A stretch of DNA of 16,734 bases from positions 1-16,734 of the forward strand of contig JAWZXG010000104.1 in the NCBI GenBank assembly GCA_037178625.1, given 5' to 3'. Made by a program: the position numbers and the translations under genes. The notes below the pieces were generated by a model. The model did not search any database and was not told where the DNA came from. It saw only the letters and a list, made by a program, of their open reading frames with translations. This document shows positions 8,834 to 16,734 of this stretch, piece after piece (position 1 is the stretch's first letter; each line of letters starts with the position of its first letter). Source of the DNA: Skeletonema tropicum. Its lineage: Eukaryota > Bacillariophyta > Thalassiosirophyceae > Thalassiosirales > Thalassiosiraceae.

Positions 8834-9797
8834 TCATTCCAGTTGATTGTCATGTGGAACCCAATCGTCGGAGAATACGTCGGAGGATACGTCGGGCAGA
8901 GGAGGCACTACTACCGCAACAACCGAGCATTCGTATTCGTATTCGTTGGTGGGTTGTTGGTGCATCAAATGTTGTCTCATCATCATCATCATCATCATCG
9001 TCTGTAATTACAGGACATGGATAAAATCCACAATTCAACTCGGGCGCACGTGCCACAAATTGACCCGATTTGCATTGATATACTTCGGAACTGCATTTGT
9101 CCGATACCTGCACTCCCATTCCCATATCTCCACCTTCATAGTCGTTGTAATTTACTCCATCATTCTGATTCTGATTGTTGACATTCTGATCATTGTTGTT
9201 GTGATCATTGTTGTGATCCTCAACATTGATGATCCCATTATTGTTCACTCCAGGCATAGTCTCATATTCCAACAGCTTGAACGCATTGCAATTCGCCACT
9301 CCGCCCCAGCACTTGTGGCCTGTAGATTCGTCACACTCATTGCCCATGGGACACCACGTATCCAGCGCGCAGAAATCATTCGCCTCATTCCAGCTGGGGC
9401 CGCAGAATTTCATATTCCGCTCATCGTACTCGTTGCGAATGGGTGGGTCGAGTGATGGGCTGAATCTGAATCGTTGTTACTGTTACTATTATTATTATTG
9501 CTACTATTATTGCTACTGTTTACTATTATTATTACTTGACGACATGTTCGGAAAGTTACACCCCGGCAAATTTGGATGGCAAGTTTCACCAGCCCGCGCA
9601 ATCATCACTTCCGTTGGGACAATGCGTCGAGGGGGAGCAGTCGGCGATTGCGTCGCCCCATGTTCGCCCGCAGAATTGGGTGTCAGTGTTTGGGATCTGC
9701 CGATGCCGAGGATGAAATAATAATAATTGTTGTAGCGAGGCAGACGATAGTAGATGAGAGGTTGAGGGGTGGAGTGGTAATATTGACGGCTCATCAT
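8834..9797 (-). CDS. Secreted multi-domain cysteine-rich protein, copy 3 (apparent frameshifts)
   Basis: This is the same gene as at 2637-3599. A long stretch from module 2 through both linkers and the four-Cys module to the Asp run is open. The C-terminal tail is shifted by a missing C near 8860, an extra G near 8895, a missing G near 8923 and two extra G near 8950. Further toward the N-terminus there is a missing G near 9457 and extra bases near 9520, 9594, 9689 and 9766. The net change is +4, matching its 964 bases. The extra T near 9689 is at the same site as one in copy 2, so that event is either a homopolymer-prone site or a real shared variant. Confidence 0.78.
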
Positions 9798-9927
9798 CGT
9801 ATGTATCGTATCGAGGAGCATTAGCATTGATAGTACTCGTAACAACGTCATTACATCAGAGCAAGTTCATCAGCATTGTTTATTTTTTGTGTCAGCTACA
9901 ATACAGTCGGCAGCGCTTTGTTTTTCT

Positions 9928-10131
9928 TCAACGAGGTCTTCGATAGAACAGCCCTAAAGGCCAGGTACAGTCTGAAGTGACACGATGCGGCACCAGAGCA
10001 AAGGGCATGCAGCATTCTACACGCAGAGCAAGGCAGCAGATGATTTCATGGGCCATGGGCTCTTTCTGAAGCGTTGCAAAGCGGTACCAGGTACTGTTCA
10101 CTCGCTCTACTTTTTTGATCAGCTCAATCAA
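9928..10131 (-). CDS. Possible small ORF upstream of the secreted-protein gene (67 residues)
   Basis: The majority sequence of the upstream region gives an open frame of 67 residues beginning MIELIKKVERV. It ends about 130 bases before the favoured start of gene copy 3 and runs in the same direction. It is intact here and shifted near its end in unit 1 (3667-3930). It has no recognisable domain or signal peptide and four scattered Cys. A start this close upstream of a gene is more likely promoter or 5' UTR sequence. No function is proposed. Confidence 0.15.
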   Translation of the reverse strand: MIELIKKVERVNSTWYRFATLQKEPMAHEIICCLALRVECCMPFALVPHRVTSDCTWPLGLFYRRPR

Positions 10132-10935
10132 GCATCAAATCAAGCCTCTCGCCTCACGCTCAAGCAGCTCAACAATGACATCAAAATGTTGTAACGGCCG
10201 TATCTTGTCTCCTATGCGGCCAATGACGGCGATGAGTGGCGTTTTGGAAAGCTCTTGAGCAGATCTATCGATTCGACGTATATTCAACGACATAGGAGGA
10301 CTTTTGTTCAATCGAATCGGTTCAAAAACAGGGCTAGAAAGTGATCGGCGGCTTGCAAAAACCGGCGTTACAGCCAGTTTTTCAAAACAGAGGTCAAAAT
10401 ATAAATATCAAATTCGACAATATGACAACCATTCGAAAGCTCTCTTGAAACTCTATCGATTGGTACCATCATTACTATCTAAATATCAAAATCTAAACAG
10501 AGCTCGGGCAAGCCCTCGCGAAAAAGCGACCGCCTTAATCCTTAATGCAACGTAAAACGTAACATGACAATCGGTACACGTGAGATCCAACGTACGCTGC
10601 GCTGAAGAACGAAGCATCAATCAGTGTGATCCAGACAGTTGGCACTGGCACGGGCGTGTTTATTATCCAATAGTATAAACGGTGCTCAGGGAGGGGTCGC
10701 ACTACACTCGCAAAACACACTTCCTCTAATGCTAATTGCAGTGTAATCATCAACCGGCCTCGACTCCGCCTCGGCAAATATCACATGTACATGTACCGTC
10801 CATTATAATATCACATGCATATGCACCATCCATCATCATTCTACCATCACTCCATTGGCTACATTTTAATATATCATAATATAACAATCAACCAATCCAT
10901 TCCAACAGCAGCAGCAATAGCCGTCATCATTGAAG

Positions 10936-11048
10936 ATTCATCATTCGTATCTCCAGCAGCAGCCGTCATCATTGATTGTTGCTGTTGCTGCTGCCGTTGT
11001 TGTTCAAAGCCAATGATGACGGCTGCTGCTGGAGATACGAATGATGAT
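10936..11048. repeat. 39-bp stem-loop, unit 4 (outer end frayed)
   Basis: The left arm is 10936-10974 and the right arm starts at 11011. An A is missing at the outer edge of the right arm (GATGATACACC in place of GATGAATACAC), so the stem is shortened by a few pairs. Confidence 0.88.
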
Positions 11049-11372
11049 ACACCACAACAGCAGCAGCAGCAAACAACAACAACAACAGTCAAACGACAAT
11101 CCAACAGCAGCAGAAGATAAACAATCAACATTTATCAAACCAATCCAAAACAGCAGTAGCAGCTAGCAGTAGCAGCAAACGGTCATTGGTTGTTGCTACT
11201 GCTGCTGCTGTTGGATTATACCAATGATGAATACACTAATACACACAACAACCAATTATGCCGAGCGCAGCCGAGGCCAGTTGATGATAATACTATCCTT
11301 TATGGAGTGTCTTTCGCGATGCCGCAGGCTGAGCAGTGTTTAGATGGACGGTACACGTGCCAACTGTCATTG

Positions 11373-11393
11373 ACGGCGCCGATAAAGGTGGTC
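11373..11393. other. Unit-4-specific replacement block
   Basis: Between identical flanks ending CAACTGTCATTG and starting GCTTTTTGAG, unit 4 has 21 bases beginning ACGGCGCCGATAAAGG. Units 1, 2, 3 and 5 have about 27 bases beginning TCATGGATCTTG. It is not explained by homopolymer slippage and is the clearest candidate for a true difference between units. Confidence 0.75.
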
Positions 11394-11919
11394 GCTTTTT
11401 GAGATCTCACAACGTACCAACTGTCATTGACAAGCTGATCATCAGTCCTTCACTGTATTGAGCGAGTGCGAGCGGCAGCGAGGACGAGCTGTGTTTATTG
11501 CACTAATCGATAGCGCTTGAAACGACGATTCGAATGGTTGTGTCATTGTCGAATTATTGGGTCAAATCCGAATCTGGAATGTCGATTTTCATTTGGAGCT
11601 TGATATTCGAAGTATAGGGGTCGCTTTAGTTGAGTACATTGACAAACGATCGATATTTGGCCTTGAAACTAGAACCAATCGATAGAGCGCATCGAGAGCT
11701 TTCCAAATCGCTACTCATTGTCTTGATACGACCACTACAGCAGACGTACAATGAAAAAGCTAAAAGGCTTATTATTTGGAGAGGAAGAGGTAAAATATGT
11801 AGTATAATATTATCTACTAATGCATGGCCAAGTATTTACCAAACGGGACGTCTTCTATTATCATACCTCTCTCTCTTTCGTTCTCTCTCTCTTCACATGA
11901 TATATACATTGTATTTACA

Positions 11920-12882
11920 TCATTCCAGTTGATTGTCATGTGGAACCCCAATCGTCGGAGAATACGTCGGAGGATACGTCGGCAGAGGAGGCACTACTAC
12001 CGCAACAACCGGAGCATTCGTATTCGTATTCGTTGGTGTTGTTGGTGCATCAAATGTTGTCTCATCATCATCATCATCATCATCGTCTGTAATTACAGGA
12101 CATGGATAAAATCCACAATTCAACTCGGGCGCACGTGCCACAAATTGACCCGATTTGCATTGATATACTTCGGAACTGCATTTGTCCGATACCTGCACTC
12201 CCATTCCCATATCTCCACCTTCATAGTCGTTGTAATTTACTCCATCATTCTGATTCTGATGTTGACATTCTGATCATTGTTGTTGTGATCATTGTTGTGA
12301 TCCTCAACATTGATGATCCCATTATTGTTCACTCCCAGGCATAGTCTCATATTCCAAACAGCTTGAACGCATTGCAATTCGCCACTCCGCCCCAGCACTT
12401 GTGGCCTGTAGATTCGTCACACTCATTGCCATGGGACACCACGTATCCAGCGCGCAGGAAATCATTCGCCTCATTCCAGCTGGGGCCGCAGAATTTCATA
12501 TTCCGCTCATCGTACTCGTTGCGAATGGGTGGGTCGAGTGATGGGGGCTGAATCTGAATCGTTGTTACTGTTACTATTATTATTATTGCTACTATTATTG
12601 CTACTGTTACTATTATTATTACTTGACGACATGTTCGGAAAGTTACACCCCGGCAAATTTGGATGGCAAGTTTCACCCAGCCGCGCAATCATCACTTCCG
12701 TTGGGACAATGCGTCGAGGGGGAGCAGTCGGCGATTGCGTCGCCCCATGTTCGCCCGCAGAATTGGGTGTCAGTGTTGGGATCTGCCGATGCCGAGGATG
12801 AAATAATAATAATTGTTGTAGCGAGGCAGACGATAGTAGATGAGAGGTTGAGGGTGGAGTGGTAATATTGACGGCTCATCAT
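11920..12882 (-). CDS. Secreted multi-domain cysteine-rich protein, copy 4 (apparent frameshifts)
   Basis: This is the same gene as at 2637-3599. The N-terminal segment through the first module is open as far as the Cys-Ala-Ala-Gly stretch, and the C-terminal 96 residues are open to the TGA at 11920. Between them lie missing bases near 12260 and 12429 and extra bases near 12334, 12357, 12459, 12545 and 12677 (net +3, length 963). The N-terminus supports the signal-peptide assignment, since the hydrophobic core and the Ser-Ala-Ser-Ala cleavage region are unbroken here. Confidence 0.78.
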
Positions 12883-13193
12883 CGTATGTATCGTATCGAG
12901 GAGCATTAGCATTGATAGTACTCGTAACAACGTCATTACATCAGAGCAAGTTCATCAGCATTGTTTATGTGTGTCAGCTACAATACAGTCGGCAGCGCTT
13001 TGTTTTTCTTCAACGAGGTCTTCGATAGAACAGCCCTAAAGGCCAGGTACAGTCTGAAGTGACACGATGCGGCACCAGAGCAAAGGGCATGCAGCATTCT
13101 ACACGCAGAGCAAGGCAGCAGATGATTTCATGGGCCATGGGCTCTTTCTGAAGCGTTGCCAAAGCGGTACCAGGTACTGTTCACTCGCTCTAC

Positions 13194-13210
13194 TTTTTTT
13201 TTTTTTTTTT
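13194..13210. other. T17 run, probable assembly artefact
   Basis: The other units have T6 at the same place (CTAC then T6 then GATCAG). The expansion occurs in one copy only. Confidence 0.85.
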
Positions 13211-14028
13211 GATCAGCTCAATCAAGCATCAAATCAAGCCTCTCGCCTCACGCCTCAAGCAGCTCAACAATGACATCAAAATGTTGTAACGGCCGTATCT
13301 TGTCTCCTATGCGGCCAATGACGGCGATGAGTGGCGTTTTGGAAAGCTCTTGAGCAGATCTATCGATTCGACGTATATTCAACGACATAGGAGGACTTTT
13401 GTTCAATCGAATCGGTCAAAAACAGGGCTAGAAAGTGATCGGCGGCTTGCAAACCGGCGTTACAGCCAGTTTTTCAAAACAGAGGTCAAAATATAAATAT
13501 CAAATTCGACAATATGGACAACCATTCGAAAGCTCTCTTGAAACTCTATCGATTGGTACCATCATTACTATCTAAATATCAAAAATCTAAACAGAGCTCG
13601 GGCAAGCCCTCGCGAAAAAGCGACCGCCTTAATCCTTAATGCAACGTAAAACGTAACATGACAATCGGTACACGTGAGATCCAACGTACGCTGCGCTGAA
13701 GAACGAAGCATCAATCAGTGTGATCCAGACAGTTGGCACTGGCACGGGCGTGTTTATTATCCAATAGTATAAACGGTGCTCAGGGAGGGGTCGCACTACA
13801 CTCGCAAAACACACTTCCTCTAATGCTAATGCAGTGTAATCATCAACCGGCCTCGACTCCGCTCGGCAAATATCACATGTACATGTACCGTCCATTATAA
13901 TATCACATGCATATGCACCATCCATCATCATTCTACCATCACTCCATTGGCTACATTTTAATATATCATAATATAAACAATCAACCAATCCATTCCAACA
14001 GCAGCAGCAATAGCCGTCATCATTGAAG

Positions 14029-14142
14029 ATTCATCATTCGTATCTCCAGCAGCAGCCGTCATCATTGATTGTTGCTGTTGCTGCTGCCGTTGTTGTTCAA
14101 AGCCAATGATGACGGCTGCTGCTGGAGATACGAATGATGAAT
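14029..14142. repeat. Perfect 39-bp stem-loop, unit 5
   Basis: Arms 14029-14067 and 14104-14142 are exact reverse complements, as in unit 1. Confidence 0.93.
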
Positions 14143-14363
14143 ACACACAACAGCAGCAGCAGCAAACAACAACAACAACAGTCAAACGACAATCCAACAG
14201 CAGCAGAAGATAACAATCAACATTTATCATCAAACCAATCCAACAGCAGTAGCAGCTAGCAGTAGCAGCAAACGGTCATTGGTTGTTGCTACTGCTGCTG
14301 CTGTTGGATTATACCAATGATGAATACACTAATACACACAACAACCAATTATTGCCGAGCGCA

Positions 14364-14379
14364 GGGGGGGGGGGGGGGG
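14364..14379. other. G16 run, probable assembly artefact
   Basis: The other units read GCGCAGCCGAGG here with a single G, so 15 bases of G were added in this copy alone. Confidence 0.9.
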
Positions 14380-14897
14380 CCGAGGCCAGTTGATGATAAT
14401 ACTATCCTTTATGGAGTGTCTTTCGCGATGCCGCAGGCTGAGCAGTGTTTAGATGGACGGTACACGTGCCAACTGTCATTGTCATGGATCTTGCTGATCA
14501 ATGCAGGAGCTTTTTGAGATCTCACAACGTACCAACTGTCATTGACAAGCTGATCATCAGTCCTTCACTGTATTGAGCGAGTGCGAGCGGCAGCGAGGAC
14601 GAGCTGTGTTTATTGCACTAATCGATAGCGCTTGAAACGACGATTCGAATGGTTGTGTCATTGTCGAATTATTGGGTCAAAATCCGAATCTGGAATGTCG
14701 ATTTTCATTTGGAGCTTGATATTCGAAGTATAGGGGTCGCTTTAGTTGAGTACATTGACAAACGATCGATATTTGGCCTTGAAAACTAGAAACCAATCGA
14801 TAGAGCGCATCGAGAGCTTTCCAAATCGCTACTCATTGTCTTGATACGACCACTACAGCAGACGTTACAATGAAAAAGCTAAAAGGCTTATTATTTG

Positions 14898-14925
14898 GAG
14901 AGAGAAGAGTAAATATATAATTATC
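14898..14925. other. Unit-5-specific rearranged AT-rich stretch
   Basis: The other units read GAGAGGAAGAGGTAAAATAT followed by GTAGTATAATATTATC here. Unit 5 reads GAGAGAGAAGAGTAAATATA followed by TAATTATC, losing about eight bases. The stretch lies between the inverted repeat and the 3' end of the gene. Confidence 0.65.
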
Positions 14926-15030
14926 TACTAATGCATGGCCAAGTATTTACCAAACGGGACGTCTTCTATTATCATACCTCTCTCTCTTTCGTTCTCTCTC
15001 TCTTCACATGATATATACATTGTATTTACA

Positions 15031-16001
15031 TCATTCCAGTTGATTGTCAGTGGAACCCCAATCGTCCGGAGAATACGTCGGAGGATACGTCGGCAGAGGA
15101 GGCACTACTACCGCAACAACCGGAGCATTCGTATTCGTATTCGTTGGTGTTGTTGGTGCATCCCCCCCAAATGTTGTCTCATCATCATCATCATCATCAT
15201 CGTCTGTAATTACAGGACATGGATAAAATCCACAATTCAACTCGGGCGCACGTGCACACAAATTGACCCGATTTGCATTGATATACTTCGGAACTGCATT
15301 TGTCCGATACCTGCACTCCCATTCCCATATCTCCACCTTCATAGTCGTTGTAATTTACTCCATTCATTCTGATTCTGATTGTTTGACATTCTGAATCATT
15401 GTTGTTGTGATCATTGTTGTGATCCTCAACATTGATGATCCCATTATTGTTCACTCCAGGCATAGTCTCATATTCCAACAGCTTGAACGCATTGCAATTC
15501 GCCACTCCGCCCCAGCACTTGTGGCCTGTAGATTCGTCACACTCATTGCCCATGGGACACCACGTATCCAGCGCGCAGAAATCATTCGCCTCATTCCAGC
15601 TGGGGCCGCAGAATTTCATATTCCGCTCATCGTACTCGTTGCGAATGGGTGGGTCGAGTGATGGGGCTGAATCTGAATCGTTGTTACTGTTACTATTATT
15701 ATTATTGCTACTATTATTGCTACTGTTACTATTATTATTACTTGACGACATGTTCGGAAAAAAGTTACACCCCGGCAAATTTGGATGGCAAGTTTCACCA
15801 GCCGCAATCATCACTTCCGTTGGGACAATGCGTCGAGGGGGAGCAGTCGGCGATTGCGTCGCCCCATGTTCGCCCGCAGAATTGGGTGTCAGTGTTGGGA
15901 TCTGCCGATGCCGAGGATGAAATAATAATAATTGTTGTAGCGAGGCAGACGATAGTAGATGAGAGGTTGAGGGTGGAGTGGTAATATTGACGGCTCATCA
16001 T
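15031..16001 (-). CDS. Secreted multi-domain cysteine-rich protein, copy 5 (apparent frameshifts)
   Basis: This is the same gene as at 2637-3599. It differs from the majority reading by a missing T near 15048, an extra C near 15065, six extra C at 15162-15168, one extra base near 15255, and single extra bases near 15363, 15382 and 15395. Three extra A near 15759 add one residue, and CG is missing near 15805. The net is +11, matching its 971 bases. The six-C insertion is in frame and would add two residues before the Asp run, but it replaces no sequence and looks artefactual. Modules 1 and 2 are readable. Confidence 0.75.
15162..15168. other. C7 run inside gene copy 5, probable assembly artefact
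   Basis: The other units have a single C (GGTGCATCAAATG). The six extra C lie within the coding region and preserve frame. Confidence 0.85.
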
Positions 16002-16344
16002 CGTATGTATCGTATCGAGGAGCATTGATAGTACTCGTAACAACGTCATTACATCAGAGCAAGTTCATCAGCATTGTTTATTTTTTGTGTCAGCTACAAT
16101 ACAGTCGGCAGCGCTTTGTTTTTCTTCAACGAGGTCTTCGATAGAACAGCCCTAAAGGCCAGGTACAGTCTGAAGTGACACGATGCGGCACCAGAGCAAA
16201 GGGCATGCAGCATTCTACACGCAGAGCAAGGCAGCAGATGATTTCATGGGCCATGGGCTCTTTCTGAAGCGTTGCAAAGCGGGTACCAGGTACTGTTCAC
16301 TCGCTCTACTTTTTTGATCAGCTCAATCAAGCATCAAATCAAGC

Positions 16345-16734
16345 CTCTCGCCTCACGCTCAAGCAGCTCAACAATGACATCAAAATGTTGTAACGGCCGT
16401 ATCTTGTCTCCTATGCGGCCAATGACGGCGATGAGTGGCGTTTTGGAAAGCTCTTGAGCAGATCTATCGATTCGACGTATATTCAACGACATAGGAGGAC
16501 TTTTGTTCAATCGAATCGGTCAAAAACAGGGCTAGAAAGTGATCGGCGGCTTGCAAACCGGCGTTACAGCCAGTTTTTTCAAAACAGAGGTCAAAATATA
16601 AATATCAAATTCGACAATATGACAACCATTCGAAAGCTCTCTTGAAACTCTATCGATTGGTACCATCATTACTATCTAAATATCAAAATCTAAACAGAGC
16701 TCGGGCAAGCCCTCGCGAAAAAGCGACCGCCTTA
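16345..16734. repeat. Tandem unit 6, truncated by the window end
   Basis: The first 390 bases of a further unit are present. They correspond to the outer part of the left arm of the inverted repeat and match earlier units apart from small indels. The window ends before the hairpin centre and the gene. Confidence 0.95.

Larger units (their letters stand above)
7053..10145. repeat. Tandem unit 3
   Basis: The inverted-repeat half spans 7053-8666, the gene is at 8834-9797 (minus), and the upstream region is 9798-10145. Upstream of the gene it carries GCATTAGCATTG where units 1 and 5 have GCATTG, a six-base duplication shared with unit 4. That makes it one of the few candidate real polymorphisms. 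Confidence 0.95.
10183..11753. repeat. Large imperfect inverted repeat, unit 4, with altered right arm
   Basis: This copy corresponds to 895-2472 of unit 1. The right arm carries the 21-bp block replacement at 11373-11393. Confidence 0.85.
10146..13239. repeat. Tandem unit 4
   Basis: The inverted-repeat half spans 10146-11753, the gene is at 11920-12882 (minus), and the upstream region is 12883-13239. It carries the block replacement at 11373-11393, a T17 run at 13194-13210, and the six-base GCATTA duplication shared with unit 3. Confidence 0.95.
13277..14872. repeat. Large imperfect inverted repeat, unit 5
   Basis: This copy corresponds to 895-2472 of unit 1. The right arm is interrupted by the G16 run at 14364-14379, where the other copies have a single G. 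Confidence 0.85.
13240..16344. repeat. Tandem unit 5
   Basis: The inverted-repeat half spans 13240-14872, the gene is at 15031-16001 (minus), and the upstream region is 16002-16344. It carries the G16 run at 14364-14379, the C7 run at 15162-15168 and a rearranged AT-rich stretch near 14900-14925. Confidence 0.95.
858..16734. repeat. Head-to-tail tandem array of a ~3.1 kb gene-containing unit (5 full copies plus a partial sixth)
   Basis: The same ~3.1 kb sequence recurs in direct orientation with starts at 858, 3946, 7053, 10146, 13240 and 16345. Unit lengths are 3088, 3107, 3093, 3094 and 3105. Copies differ almost only by 1-3 base insertions or deletions; I found essentially no scattered substitutions. 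Each unit contains a ~1.6 kb imperfect inverted repeat followed by one minus-strand secreted-protein gene. The near identity implies very recent amplification or strong homogenisation. The left edge is inside the window and the right edge is not, so the true copy number is at least 5.1. Confidence 0.98.

Noticed and set aside
858..16734. Ribosomal or 5S RNA gene array
   Set aside because: The ~3 kb period prompted the idea, but no rRNA core sequence was recognised, and the unit has a clear protein-coding gene.

Overview
The window looks eukaryotic, most likely from a diatom and perhaps a centric one. That rests on one recurring gene: a secreted protein with two FCG-x2-W six-cysteine modules and a C-x6-C-x13-C-x4-C 'PCP' module joined by Asn/Ser-rich linkers. 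I recall this style of protein from diatoms and related stramenopiles, but no search was run. No prokaryotic operon, tRNA, rRNA or CRISPR array was recognised.

Layout. Bases 1-857 are single-copy flank: the 3' part of an unrecognised protein-coding gene (1-636, apparently frameshifted twice), a small stem-loop, an A-rich tract, and two short palindromes. From 858 to the end the window is a head-to-tail array of a ~3.1 kb unit: five complete units (858-3945, 3946-7052, 7053-10145, 10146-13239, 13240-16344) and the first 390 bases of a sixth. The right end of the array is not reached.

Each unit has two halves. The first (~1.6 kb) is one large imperfect inverted repeat whose arms are diverged copies of each other. 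Its centre holds a perfect 39-bp stem-loop and CAG/CTG-rich repeats. The second (~1.4 kb) holds the minus-strand gene for the secreted cysteine-rich protein and its ~350-bp upstream region.

As written, every gene copy is broken by 1-6 base insertions or deletions, at different places in each copy and almost never by substitution. Taking the majority base at each difference gives one open frame of 320 codons in all five copies, and the net indel count of each copy explains its length exactly (963, 968, 964, 963 and 971 against 960). With the implausible G16, T17 and C7 runs, this points to an unpolished long-read assembly across a very young array, not to five pseudogenes. A few block differences (unit 4 at 11373-11393, unit 5 near 14900) may be real.
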